NCBI RefSeq assembly: GCF_038592905.1
Contig: NZ_CP151943.1
Location: forward strand, 62,001-126,000
Length of the DNA: 64,000 nucleotides
Origin: Neobacillus sp. FSL H8-0543
GTDB lineage: Bacteria > Bacillota > Bacilli > Bacillales > Cytobacillaceae
Direction: 5' to 3'
Shown: positions 7,795 through 15,498 of the stretch, piece by piece
Layout: each line of letters starts with the position of its first letter
Numbering within the stretch: the stretch's first letter is position 1
The notes under the pieces: model-generated
Told to the model about the DNA's origin: nothing
The model's input: only the letters and a program-made list of their open reading frames with translations
The model's database searches: none
Position numbers and translations under genes: made by a program

Positions 7795-8037
7795 ATGAGC
7801 TGTGGTTGTGCATCAAGTTTAAAGGATGGAAAAGACATCGTTGATCATGTGACAAGTAAGGGAAAAGCAAGCTTTGCACCAACAGTGGAGCACGAAATCA
7901 GCTGTGAATGTGGTGAAATCTTTACATTAAAAACCGTTATTATGAACTGCCCAAAATGTGAAATGACATATGCTGTAACACCATGTGGGTCAGATGATAG
8001 TAGAAATATTAAGCTCGCTGGCATAAAATACGCTTAA
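7795..8037 (+). CDS. Small cysteine-rich protein, possible zinc ribbon
   Basis: An 80-residue protein. The ATG at 7795 is preferred over an upstream in-frame start because GGAGG ends 8 bases before it. Cysteines occur as CGC near the N-terminus, then CECGE, CPKC and a lone C, so a CxC...CxxC pair may bind zinc or another metal. No enzyme motif is seen. It is followed at once by an intrinsic terminator, so it is a single-gene unit. The product resembles short conserved Bacillus proteins of unknown function. Confidence 0.7.
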   Translation: MSCGCASSLKDGKDIVDHVTSKGKASFAPTVEHEISCECGEIFTLKTVIMNCPKCEMTYAVTPCGSDDSRNIKLAGIKYA

Positions 8038-8051
8038 TACAATAATTATGA

Positions 8052-8085
8052 AGCCTGTATCTAATACCCTAGATACAGGCTTTTG
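8052..8085 (+). terminator. Intrinsic terminator after the Cys-rich protein
   Basis: Stem AAGCCTGTATCTA (8052-8064) pairs perfectly with 8071-8083, six-base loop, followed by CTTTT. Confidence 0.9.
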
Positions 8086-8156
8086 TTTACATAAATGGTA
8101 ATTAGTTTGATTAATTATTTATCTGAGGTATGCTTGAAAAAAGGAGGGATACAATT

Positions 8157-8456
8157 ATGAATACGCTAAAGAAAAGTCTAAGGACCTGCAGTAAGGGTCA
8201 CAAATACTATAAAAGTAGTGATTGCCCTACCTGCCCGAAATGTGAGCAAGAGCGGATACCTGAAAATGATTTCCTTACACAACTTTCGGCACCAGCCAGA
8301 AGAGCACTAGAAAACAATGGGATAACTTCTGTTCAGCAGCTATCAAACTATAGTGAGAAGGAAATTTTAACATTTCACGGTATGGGACCAGCTTCTTTAC
8401 CTAAACTTAGAACAGCATTACAGAAAAATGGATTAACATTCAAATCAAGCAACTAA
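8157..8456 (+). CDS. RNA polymerase alpha-CTD-like helix-hairpin-helix protein with zinc ribbon
   Basis: A 99-residue protein. An AAGGAGG site fixes the ATG at 8157. The N-terminal part has CSKGHKYY and CPTCPKC, which look like a small metal knuckle. The C-terminal part, from about residue 43, reads LSAPARRALENNGI and HGMGPASLPKLRTAL, the double helix-hairpin-helix of the RNA polymerase alpha subunit C-terminal domain. This domain binds DNA or contacts regulators in RNA polymerase; here it is detached from any polymerase subunit. The last 17 coding bases form one arm of a perfect hairpin. Role unknown. Confidence 0.78.
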   Translation: MNTLKKSLRTCSKGHKYYKSSDCPTCPKCEQERIPENDFLTQLSAPARRALENNGITSVQQLSNYSEKEILTFHGMGPASLPKLRTALQKNGLTFKSSN

Positions 8457-8480
8457 TCGTCTGGTTGCTTGATTTGAATG
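8437..8480 (+). repeat. Perfect 17-bp hairpin overlapping the gene end
   Basis: CATTCAAATCAAGCAAC at 8437-8453 (the last codons) is repeated in perfect reverse complement at 8464-8480, with a 10-base loop that contains the stop codon. No T-run follows, so it may stabilise the mRNA 3' end or be a template-switch product rather than a classical terminator. Confidence 0.8.
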
Positions 8481-8651
8481 CTACACAAATGCATTTCCAC
8501 TTTCACTACATGCAAACCTCAAAGTACACTCTGGTTCGAATCTCCGAAATATGAATGGTTTGAAGTGTACGCTACCCAACAAGGCTTCAAGCTTAATGAA
8601 ATCTTAAGGTAATCTCTGATTACCTCGCTAAAACAATAACGATAATAATAA

Positions 8652-8687
8652 AAAAATCACGAGCGATAGTAGAGGCTCGTGATTTTT
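8652..8687. terminator. Bidirectional intrinsic terminator
   Basis: AAAAATCACGAGC (8652-8664) pairs perfectly with 8675-8687. The A and T runs on both sides let it serve the terC-like gene on the minus strand and any plus-strand transcript. Confidence 0.9.
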
Positions 8688-8699
8688 CATGATTGATAA

Positions 8700-9461
8700 T
8701 TAGTGTGAATGTCTTTCGACTCTCTGCTTACGGATGGCGTGGATAACAAATGTAGCAAGAAAAGCAACGACCATGATGATAATGAAAATTTCATTTGGAA
8801 TATGAATGTCAACAAGTGTTAGGCCCATTTTAACCGCGATAAATGTAATCAATACGTATGCAGTCGTTTCAAGTTCTGGTACTCTGTTCATTAAAGTTAT
8901 GAAGAAGGTTGCCACTCCCCGCATCATTAATATACCAATCATACCACCTAGTAATATTACCCAAACTTTTTCTGAAACAGCAAGTGCTGTCAGAATACTA
9001 TCTACAGAGAAAGCTAAATCCATGATTTCTAAACTAATAACCGTTGCCCAAAACACACCAAAGGTTTTCACTAACCAGCCTTTTGGAGCACGATCTTTCT
9101 CGTCATCAACATCCTCCTTACTTTTTAGTTTTTCTCTAAAGAAGCTTACAGCAAGCCACAATAGGTACAATGCTCCAATCAACTTAATAAACCATAACTT
9201 AATAAGGAAGGTTCCAAGTCCGATGAAAATAAAACGGAATAAATATGCTCCCCATAAACCATAGACCAAAGCCTTCTTTTGTTGATGCTTTGGTAAGGGC
9301 TTTACAAAAGCAGACAACACTAAGGCATTATCTGCTGATAAGATGCACTCCAGTACGGCTAAAGAAAGAATTAATCCCCATGCTTCTGAGGAGGTTAATA
9401 CCTCTGCCCACATTTGCCAATCTAACATAGAAGCATAGGTTGAAATTATCTCATCCCACAT
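8700..9461 (-). CDS. TerC family membrane protein (YceF/YkoY-like manganese exporter)
   Basis: A 253-residue, roughly seven-helix protein of the TerC family. The two family Asp motifs are visible as LSADNALVL (about residue 41-49) and FSVDSILTA (about 151-159); both occur in the transmembrane core. Length matches Bacillus YceF/YkoY (MeeF/MeeY), which move manganese outward to metallate secreted enzymes. In B. subtilis ykoY is controlled by a yybP-ykoY manganese riboswitch; here only 32 bases separate it from an upstream MarR gene, so there is no room for one and the two genes form an operon. Manganese transport is inferred from family. Confidence 0.87.
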   Translation of the reverse strand: MWDEIISTYASMLDWQMWAEVLTSSEAWGLILSLAVLECILSADNALVLSAFVKPLPKHQQKKALVYGLWGAYLFRFIFIGLGTFLIKLWFIKLIGALYLLWLAVSFFREKLKSKEDVDDEKDRAPKGWLVKTFGVFWATVISLEIMDLAFSVDSILTALAVSEKVWVILLGGMIGILMMRGVATFFITLMNRVPELETTAYVLITFIAVKMGLTLVDIHIPNEIFIIIMVVAFLATFVIHAIRKQRVERHSH

Positions 9462-9493
9462 TTTTCATTTCTCCTCTGATTTTAATTTAACCC

Positions 9494-9937
9494 TTACAAA
9501 CTTCTAATTTTTTCTAACAGGTCATTCATTTTCTTTAGACCATTAATGATCTCATATAGGGATTCATCCGTTTCCCCCTTAATAGAGATTAAAATTTTCT
9601 CTATCAACTCTTGATTAATCTCTTTTACCACACTATTTCCTTTTTCTGAAAGAATTAACTTTACAACCCGCTCGTCCTCTTCGTCTCTTACTCGTTCTAA
9701 GAAACCTTTGGTTCCAAGCTTTTTACACATCGTAGATATATTAGTCCCAGCAATATTTAACCTACTAGCTAAACTACCAATGGTATGTGAACCATGTTGA
9801 TGTATTTCCACAAGTATTCTCCCTTGTAGCATAGTTACCCCATGTTGTTCACATAGTGAAGTAATGACCATATTCGTATTTTCACCAATTTTTCGCGTAT
9901 AATCCCATAGATTGTTTTTAAAATCTGTTACTTCCAT
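9494..9937 (-). CDS. MarR family transcriptional regulator
   Basis: A 147-residue winged-helix regulator. Helices and wing are visible: IGSLASRLNIAGTNISTMCKKL (recognition region) and the wing ERVRDEEDERVVKL. The frame opens at 9967, but GGAGGG sits just before the ATG pair at 9940/9937, so the shorter start is chosen. An inverted repeat lies 31 bases upstream, a likely autoregulatory operator. It is cotranscribed with the TerC gene 32 bases downstream. The ligand is unknown; the neighbour suggests metal or stress. Confidence 0.87.
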   Translation of the reverse strand: MEVTDFKNNLWDYTRKIGENTNMVITSLCEQHGVTMLQGRILVEIHQHGSHTIGSLASRLNIAGTNISTMCKKLGTKGFLERVRDEEDERVVKLILSEKGNSVVKEINQELIEKILISIKGETDESLYEIINGLKKMNDLLEKIRSL

Positions 9938-9967
9938 CATTTCCCTCCGTATTTTACTATTAATCAT

Positions 9968-9990
9968 ATTATATATAGATTATATATAAT
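9968..9990 (-). promoter_or_regulatory. Candidate MarR operator
   Basis: A perfect 10-bp inverted repeat ATTATATATA / TATATATAAT with a 3-base centre, 30 bases upstream of the marR-like start. The AT-rich dyad of about 23 bp has the size of a MarR dimer site, but an all-A/T dyad can also arise in a promoter. Confidence 0.55.
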
Positions 9991-10049
9991 ATACATTATA
10001 GTATTATTTTTAAAAAACACAAATACAATGTATTTAATTCCCCATAAAC

Positions 10050-10124
10050 AGGAAAAAGGTTAACCAATTATCAGGTAACCTTATTAATCACTTGTATTTT
10101 TTTCTACTTTCGTACGTTGTTGAT
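10050..10124 (-). pseudogene. Decayed duplicate of the pabBC 3' end and terminator
   Basis: About 75 bases are roughly four-fifths identical to 10911-10985, the end of the PabB-PabC gene with its terminator hairpin. The first 21 bases are identical. On the minus strand it would read INNVRK, stop, KKIQVINK, against INSVRKWKEVQVIKK in the intact gene, so the tryptophan codon has become TAG. It begins a few bases after the stop codon of the carbonic-anhydrase-like gene and probably now acts as that gene's terminator (stem 10053-10065 with 10074-10082). Confidence 0.75.
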
Positions 10125-10130
10125 TTTATC

Positions 10131-10793
10131 CTAACAGGATAGCCCACATGTACATTTATTTTTTCCAAAATACAAGGAATATGCCGCAGGGAATTCTTGA
10201 TTGACCCTTTGAACTTCCATAGCAAACTCCTCCTCTGATTTAGGTGCAGGTAATAATCGATCTGCTTTTTCATGGGTATCGATGTTAGCACCAGGCGGAA
10301 CAAAACTGTTTGGTTTAAGTTCTACCCCATTTGTCACTACTGCGCATGAAGAAATAAAGCAACCCTCCAATATCCGAGCATTATAAACAATTGCTTTAAA
10401 GCCAATAAAAACATTGTCACCTACCTGACATGGCCCATGAATTAATGACCCATGGGCACAAGATACTCCGTTTCCAATATATACGGAGTACCACTTATTG
10501 TCCTTCTCCACATACTTATTTTTCAACCCATGAAGAATTACCCCATCCTGTAAATTACTATTACTCCCAATATAAAAGGGTGTACCTTCATCTGCGCGAA
10601 TACTAACAAATGGACCCACATAGGTATTATTTTGAACCGTGACATCCCCTACAATATAAGTAAAGGGACTTAAGAATGCATTATTATGGATTCGTGGAAA
10701 CCTTGGATAAGGATTTACCGACGTTGGGGGATTGTAACCAACATAGTAACTGTAAATATTCATTGGCCATTGGTTACCCGGTTCATTCCACAT
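10131..10793 (-). CDS. Gamma-class carbonic anhydrase-like protein
   Basis: A 220-residue left-handed beta-helix protein. The hexapeptide rungs are clear (YIVGDV, TYVGPF, VFIGFK). Residues expected for the Cam/CamH active site are present: R66 and D68 in SIRADEG, Q82, and three zinc-binding histidines H88 (VILHGL), H114 and H119 (CAHGSLIHG). An insertion follows H88 that includes E96, as in the acidic loop of Cam. Start at 10793 has AAAGGAG 8 bases upstream. The C-terminus CTCGLSC is unusual. The gene lies between two copies of the pabBC 3' end, suggesting later insertion. Activity is inferred. Confidence 0.85.
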   Translation of the reverse strand: MWNEPGNQWPMNIYSYYVGYNPPTSVNPYPRFPRIHNNAFLSPFTYIVGDVTVQNNTYVGPFVSIRADEGTPFYIGSNSNLQDGVILHGLKNKYVEKDNKWYSVYIGNGVSCAHGSLIHGPCQVGDNVFIGFKAIVYNARILEGCFISSCAVVTNGVELKPNSFVPPGANIDTHEKADRLLPAPKSEEEFAMEVQRVNQEFPAAYSLYFGKNKCTCGLSC

Positions 10794-10910
10794 AATAAAG
10801 ACTCCTTTCATTATGCAACCATGTTAATTTCTTCATATTACATATACGTAAGAAATTTCAGTTCATACCAATGCCAAAGTATTTATCCGAAGTTAGAGAT
10901 ACAAATGAAT

Positions 10911-10985
10911 AGGAAAAAGGTTAACCAATTACCGGTTAGCCTTTTTAATCACTTGAACTTCTTTCCATTTTCGTACGCTGTTAAT
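10911..10985. repeat. pabBC 3' end with terminator, copy B of the duplication
   Basis: This is the intact partner of 10050-10124. It includes an intrinsic hairpin, 10914-10926 pairing with 10934-10946 with one G-U pair, flanked by A and T runs. The pabBC stop codon lies in the loop, so the last five codons form one arm of the terminator. Confidence 0.8.
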
Positions 10986-12695
10986 AAACCAAATTCTTGT
11001 GCAGTCTTCTAAATCGGAAACGGATATAATTTTTTCATGAATTCCGCCTGTATTAATTAGTCTTTCACGGAAGGTACCTGCTAATAAACCGCTGCAAACT
11101 GGGGGTGTCCATAAATATCCATCCATTTCCACGACTACATTGCCATTAGTAAATTCCGTCAACTCTCCGTCTTCATTCCAAAGCAACACATCGAAAACAT
11201 CCTCAGGCTTTCGTTTCTGAAATTTAGTATATATTTCCCGATTCGTCGTTTTATGGTATAAGAATGGATTATCCTTATCTATCGGCTCCTCAGCAAGGAC
11301 CACTTTCAAAGTTGTTTCTTGAAGGGTAATAGGCTGACTTTCTATCGTCATATCCCCGTCTTTTGCCGCGAGGAGACGCACCTTGTACACACCAATACTA
11401 TTTTCACCTGAAAATTCATGTAAGGCTCTTTTAACATCATTTAACTGAAAATCAAAATATTGAGCAGAATTTTCAAGGCGTGTTAGGTGTTCGTCAAGTA
11501 AAAAATAGCAGCCATTTTCTAAAAGCAAACTTTCGAGCAACTGGAATTTCACAGGCTCCTCCTCGAGTAACTTTGCTTTTGTAAGGATTTCATGATATTC
11601 CCCTTCTGTCGTAGAATCCCAGGTAATCCCGCCTCCAACACCATAAACCACGTCTCCAGATTTATGCTCAAGCACTACAGTCCTAATCGGTACATTAAAA
11701 ATCGCTTCCATATTTGGTGTTATATACCCAATGGCACCACAATAGACTTCACGCGGCGCCGTTTCTAAGTCCGTGATGATATTCATCGTACTAATCTTAG
11801 GTGCGCCAGTAATTGACCCGCATGGAAACAGTGCTTTAAAAATATCAACTAGTTGCGTATGTTCAGATACCTTTGCAGTAATCGTTGAGGTCATTTGATG
11901 GACCGTTGGATACTGCTCAATTTCAAAAAGCTTTTCAACGGTTACCGTCGAGGGTTCCGCAATCATACCTAAATCATTCCTCAGCAAATCGACGATCATA
12001 ACATTTTCTGACCGGTTTTTTTCCGAGTGGTAGAGCTCTTTGGCATTTTCACTATCCTCTGCAAACGATTTTCCTCTTTTGGTTGTTCCTTTCATCGGTC
12101 GGGTGGTAATTTGGTCGCCTTCTAAGTGGAAAAATAGTTCAGGTGATGCAGACAAAATACTATGATCCCCCGTATTGATATACGCACAATAATTGGAGGC
12201 TTGTGCTTTTTTCAATCTATTGAAAAAAGATACCTCATCCCCTTCAAATTGTGAAGTTAAGCGGATCGTATAATTTGTTTGATAGGTATCACCGTTCTCA
12301 ATCAATTGTTTAATAGTCCTAATTGATTGATTGTACTCGTCCCTGCTAACAGATGGTTTCCATTCTGTTACCTTAAATTCCCCAGTACTAGTAAGCGGTT
12401 GAAGCGCTGGCTCTGAAAAAATACCAAACCATAATAACGGCATCGTACCTCCTTCGCTAACCCGATAAGCCGAATCAAAGGCAGGAGCACTTTCATAGGA
12501 TAAAAATCCTGCAGCATAATACCCGCTATCCACTGCCTCCTGAATAAGTTTCAGACTGGGCAACACTTCCTCCACGGTTTGAGCAATAATCACCTTATAC
12601 GGATCCTGAAAAGTAAATGGTGTTATTTTATCTTTAGAATTGGAATATTCAAATGATAAGAGTGCGTGTTTATGTTTCATGTTGTTTGTTTTCAT
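10929..12695 (-). CDS. pabB: Aminodeoxychorismate synthase component I fused to aminodeoxychorismate lyase (PabB-PabC)
   Basis: A 588-residue fusion. The N-terminal two thirds is a chorismate-binding domain: RPMKGT, the SENVMIVDLLRND block and PCGSITGAPKI near residue 292-302. It converts chorismate plus ammonia to 4-amino-4-deoxychorismate. The C-terminal third, from about residue 375, resembles the PLP-dependent branched-chain-transaminase-like lyase (TNREIYTKF with the PLP lysine region, ELTEFTNGNVVV, PPVCSGLLAGTFRE). Together they would make p-aminobenzoate for folate. No glutamine amidotransferase (PabA) gene is adjacent. A MITE sits just upstream of the start. Confidence 0.9.
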   Translation of the reverse strand: MKTNNMKHKHALLSFEYSNSKDKITPFTFQDPYKVIIAQTVEEVLPSLKLIQEAVDSGYYAAGFLSYESAPAFDSAYRVSEGGTMPLLWFGIFSEPALQPLTSTGEFKVTEWKPSVSRDEYNQSIRTIKQLIENGDTYQTNYTIRLTSQFEGDEVSFFNRLKKAQASNYCAYINTGDHSILSASPELFFHLEGDQITTRPMKGTTKRGKSFAEDSENAKELYHSEKNRSENVMIVDLLRNDLGMIAEPSTVTVEKLFEIEQYPTVHQMTSTITAKVSEHTQLVDIFKALFPCGSITGAPKISTMNIITDLETAPREVYCGAIGYITPNMEAIFNVPIRTVVLEHKSGDVVYGVGGGITWDSTTEGEYHEILTKAKLLEEEPVKFQLLESLLLENGCYFLLDEHLTRLENSAQYFDFQLNDVKRALHEFSGENSIGVYKVRLLAAKDGDMTIESQPITLQETTLKVVLAEEPIDKDNPFLYHKTTNREIYTKFQKRKPEDVFDVLLWNEDGELTEFTNGNVVVEMDGYLWTPPVCSGLLAGTFRERLINTGGIHEKIISVSDLEDCTRIWFINSVRKWKEVQVIKKANR

Positions 12696-12716
12696 CCCTA
12701 AATTCCTTTAATTTTT

Positions 12717-12871
12717 GGTTCTGTTAAACTTGGCTGTTGATTTCCGCTCCAGGCGCTATGCTTTCCGCGGGCGTGCCGGGGAGCCTCCTCGGCGCCGTAC
12801 TCCCGCAGGAGTCAAGCGACTTCCGCTCCAATCAACAGAGTTATAAATCAACAATGACCTTTAACAGAGCC
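12717..12871. mobile_element. 155-bp MITE with 27-bp terminal inverted repeats and 8-bp target duplication
   Basis: The ends read GGTTCTGTTAAA inward on the left and GGCTCTGTTAAA on the right. Over 27 bases the two ends differ at six positions. The element is flanked by a perfect direct repeat TAATTTTT at 12709-12716 and 12872-12879. The interior is strikingly GC-rich for this genome (for example CCGCGGGCGTGCCGGGGAGC) and holds two copies of TTCCGCTCC. No reading frame. This is the Bacillus intergenic GC-rich repeat type. The 8-bp duplication and GG-TCTGTTAAA ends suggest mobilisation by an ISL3-like transposase (inference). Confidence 0.88.
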
Positions 12872-12899
12872 TAATTTTTAATAAGTTTCTAAAACGATC

Positions 12900-15266
12900 T
12901 TAATGATCCCGGTTCACAAAATAATTTAATAGATGCTTCAGAAAAGTGGTGTTGCGCGGGACATCCTGCAACACTTCTATTGCAAGACAATAATGTTCCC
13001 ACATCGCTTTTCTGGCCCCATCAGGACCAAGGATTGAAACAAAGGTCGTATTGTTGTTTTCAGCATCTTTTCCAAGAGGCTTTCCAAGTAAGGCTTGATT
13101 CCCTTCAACATCTAATACATCATCCTTAATTTGAAAAGCAATGCCCGCATGGTAGGCAAATTTTTTTAAAGCTTTGATTTCTAAACTTTTAGCATCAGCG
13201 AGAATGGCAGGCATTAGGAGTGACGCCTCGAATGCTTTTCCCGTTTTATAAAAGCTCATCATATTTAATTGTTCAAGGGTCATTTGTTTGCCTTTGGAAT
13301 TCAGGTCCATCGCCTGTCCCTTGCACATATCTTCTGTCACTTGTGCTGAATATTGAATCAAGCTTAGCACCGTTTTCGGGTCAAACTGATCAAGAGATGC
13401 TTGTTCCTCGATCGCCTTTTGAGTTAGGAAGAGTCCAGTAAGCTCAGCTACGCCCATGTTATAAATCTCATGCAGGGTTGGACGCCCCCTGCGGATGGAA
13501 GCATTATCCTGTGATGGCAAATCATCGAAAATTAGCGAAGCGGTATGCATATATTCCAAGGATCTCAAGAGCGGAACGATTGCTGAACTATTTAATCCAT
13601 ATTCATTAACACCCATAACCCAAGTCATTATTGGCCTTAATCGCTTTCCATCGCCTTCTAAACTGTAGTTTGCGGCGTCTATGATTGGGTCTTTCATCAA
13701 AGGAATATTATCTATTTTAGGGATAGTTAAGCTAGAATTTATTTCAATACGGACATTTTCAATCATCTCAGTAAATTCTTCCCGCTCTATCCGTTCATTT
13801 TTAAGGTTTGTAATCATATGGTCCCGAAGCAGTTTATCAAAAAAATCCACATCATCTGCTTTTTGAACCATTTTTTGAAGAATCCGGTTAAACTTAGAAT
13901 TACCAGTAGCAAATATATCCATAACTTCTTTGTACTTTTTCGTTCCCATTCGTTCTTTAAATCGTTTCAGACCGTTGAACGCTCGATCTAGAATCACCTC
14001 ACAAGTCTTGCTATCAGAGTGGTATACATGATGGATCAAATTGGAGATAACTGTCCAGTATAGTTCAAAAGGGTTAATAAGGTCTGAACGTTTATCATGA
14101 TATTTCAAGTAATATGTATAAGGTGTTACCGCACCATCCTTCATGTCATCAAACATATCTGCAAAATCATCCGCTAGCTGGTTGTAGATGCCATAATAAA
14201 AGGAACGCTCGTCAAAGCCTTCATCCTTAGGTGCACTAATTACCGAACGGACAATTAAGCGGGAGGATGAAGATTTTAAAATGATCGGGATGTAAATCTC
14301 TTCATTAGTGTAAGCTGCATTTGATAAACTCTTTGCACGATCTACTTCCTGGGCATTAAAAAATACATAAGATTGCTCGGAAAAATTTTCCCTTGTCTCT
14401 TGCCGTTGGTGGTTATTAATATACTCATAGGCCTCTTTTAATTCCGAATGAATAAACCTGATTAACTCCTTGTTATTTCCAGTCCACTCGCCAAGTGCAG
14501 GAACAGACCCGGTAATTAGTGTGGTCCTTATCAAATCGGAATATTGCCTTTCCTCGTTAGCAGATAATATTTTGGCATCAAGAAGATCATCAATAAAGGG
14601 GTAGGTCAAACCATAGGAATAACCCAGCCTAATCGCTTCATCAAGTTTCTGAGTACGTACTTCAGGGGGTGTCTTATCACCCAGCTCTTCAATCTGATGC
14701 ATGATTACCCCACCGATGATTTTAATTAGTTTCCGCTGGGCATGATCAGCATCCATCCCCTTTGGAATATTCGAGGCTACCATCTTAAGTTTGTTTACCA
14801 CCCAGATCATTGAGCTTTCAATGCCGTCCTTCTGGGCTAACCTGTATAACCCAACCATGCTAAACGGCTCTGTTTTGTTTCCTCGTTGAGTTAAATTACC
14901 TTTTAAGCTATCTACAAAACGATGAATACTTGCCTTTGTCTCATCTGAGTCCAGTGCTTTCCCCAGATCACGCATGAAAATATATGAGATGCTTCTGTCT
15001 AGGTAATTATCAAGTTTCCCTGTGTAATCCAGCCATTGGAGATAATTGTGATACCCTTGAGAGCTCGGCTTCCTCTTTCCACTTGAAAAAAGGGATAAAA
15101 ATGAATGATGAATATGGTTGTGCTTCCAAGATTGAATATCTTTTGTTAGGGTAGTCACGTAGGTCTTTTGCAAAAGCTGCTCATAAAGTGATTTAAAATA
15201 ATGCTCTGCCTTCTGTTCAGCCAGCTGATAACTAGTGTCAGCATTTTTACTTAATTCATCATTCAT
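12900..15266 (-). CDS. Two-domain isoprenoid synthase: N-terminal terpene-synthase-like domain fused to a polyprenyl synthetase
   Basis: A 788-residue protein, more than twice the usual prenyltransferase length. The C-terminal domain (about 500-788) is a clear trans-prenyl diphosphate synthase: GKRLRP at 540-545, first Asp motif DDLPSQD at 581-587 with RRGRPT after it, and second Asp motif DDVLD at 715-719 in FQIKDD. The N-terminal half has a second Asp-rich pair: DDLLD at 226-230 and DDFADMFDD at 366-374, spaced as in all-alpha isoprenoid synthases. I infer a bifunctional enzyme in which the C-domain makes the prenyl diphosphate and the N-domain cyclises or elongates it. It is not the YtpB family. 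No neighbouring terpene-tailoring genes; single-gene unit. Confidence 0.75.
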   Translation of the reverse strand: MNDELSKNADTSYQLAEQKAEHYFKSLYEQLLQKTYVTTLTKDIQSWKHNHIHHSFLSLFSSGKRKPSSQGYHNYLQWLDYTGKLDNYLDRSISYIFMRDLGKALDSDETKASIHRFVDSLKGNLTQRGNKTEPFSMVGLYRLAQKDGIESSMIWVVNKLKMVASNIPKGMDADHAQRKLIKIIGGVIMHQIEELGDKTPPEVRTQKLDEAIRLGYSYGLTYPFIDDLLDAKILSANEERQYSDLIRTTLITGSVPALGEWTGNNKELIRFIHSELKEAYEYINNHQRQETRENFSEQSYVFFNAQEVDRAKSLSNAAYTNEEIYIPIILKSSSSRLIVRSVISAPKDEGFDERSFYYGIYNQLADDFADMFDDMKDGAVTPYTYYLKYHDKRSDLINPFELYWTVISNLIHHVYHSDSKTCEVILDRAFNGLKRFKERMGTKKYKEVMDIFATGNSKFNRILQKMVQKADDVDFFDKLLRDHMITNLKNERIEREEFTEMIENVRIEINSSLTIPKIDNIPLMKDPIIDAANYSLEGDGKRLRPIMTWVMGVNEYGLNSSAIVPLLRSLEYMHTASLIFDDLPSQDNASIRRGRPTLHEIYNMGVAELTGLFLTQKAIEEQASLDQFDPKTVLSLIQYSAQVTEDMCKGQAMDLNSKGKQMTLEQLNMMSFYKTGKAFEASLLMPAILADAKSLEIKALKKFAYHAGIAFQIKDDVLDVEGNQALLGKPLGKDAENNNTTFVSILGPDGARKAMWEHYCLAIEVLQDVPRNTTFLKHLLNYFVNRDH

Positions 15267-15427
15267 ATAATAATTACCTCAACTTATTATTCTCTTTGAA
15301 ATTTTCCCGAATTTATGATTAGTATTCCAAGCATACACTTAAAACTATCAAAATATATTTAGTTTTAGTACTAAATTAACGGCATTTTTTGATATTTTTA
15401 TTCTACCATGTAAGAAACAACAAAAAA

Positions 15428-15449
15428 ACCTTCTACTAGTGTAGAAGGT
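15428..15449 (-). terminator. Intrinsic terminator of the OYE-type reductase gene
   Basis: ACCTTCTAC (15428-15436) pairs with 15441-15449 across a four-base loop; the minus-strand transcript then runs into seven U (15422-15428 are A on the plus strand). Confidence 0.85.
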
Positions 15450-15498
15450 GATTGAGAGTAAATGAAAAAAAGTGTTATCTGGAAAAATAGCTTACAAA

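Noticed and set aside
8533..8542. GGTTCGAATC resembling a tRNA T-loop
   Set aside because: Flanking bases CTCTG and TCCGA do not pair as a T-stem and there is no acceptor, D or anticodon arm around it.
10088..10303. A 71-codon minus-strand frame ending past the carbonic-anhydrase stop
   Set aside because: It overlaps the carbonic-anhydrase gene in another frame and reads the decayed pabBC repeat out of frame.
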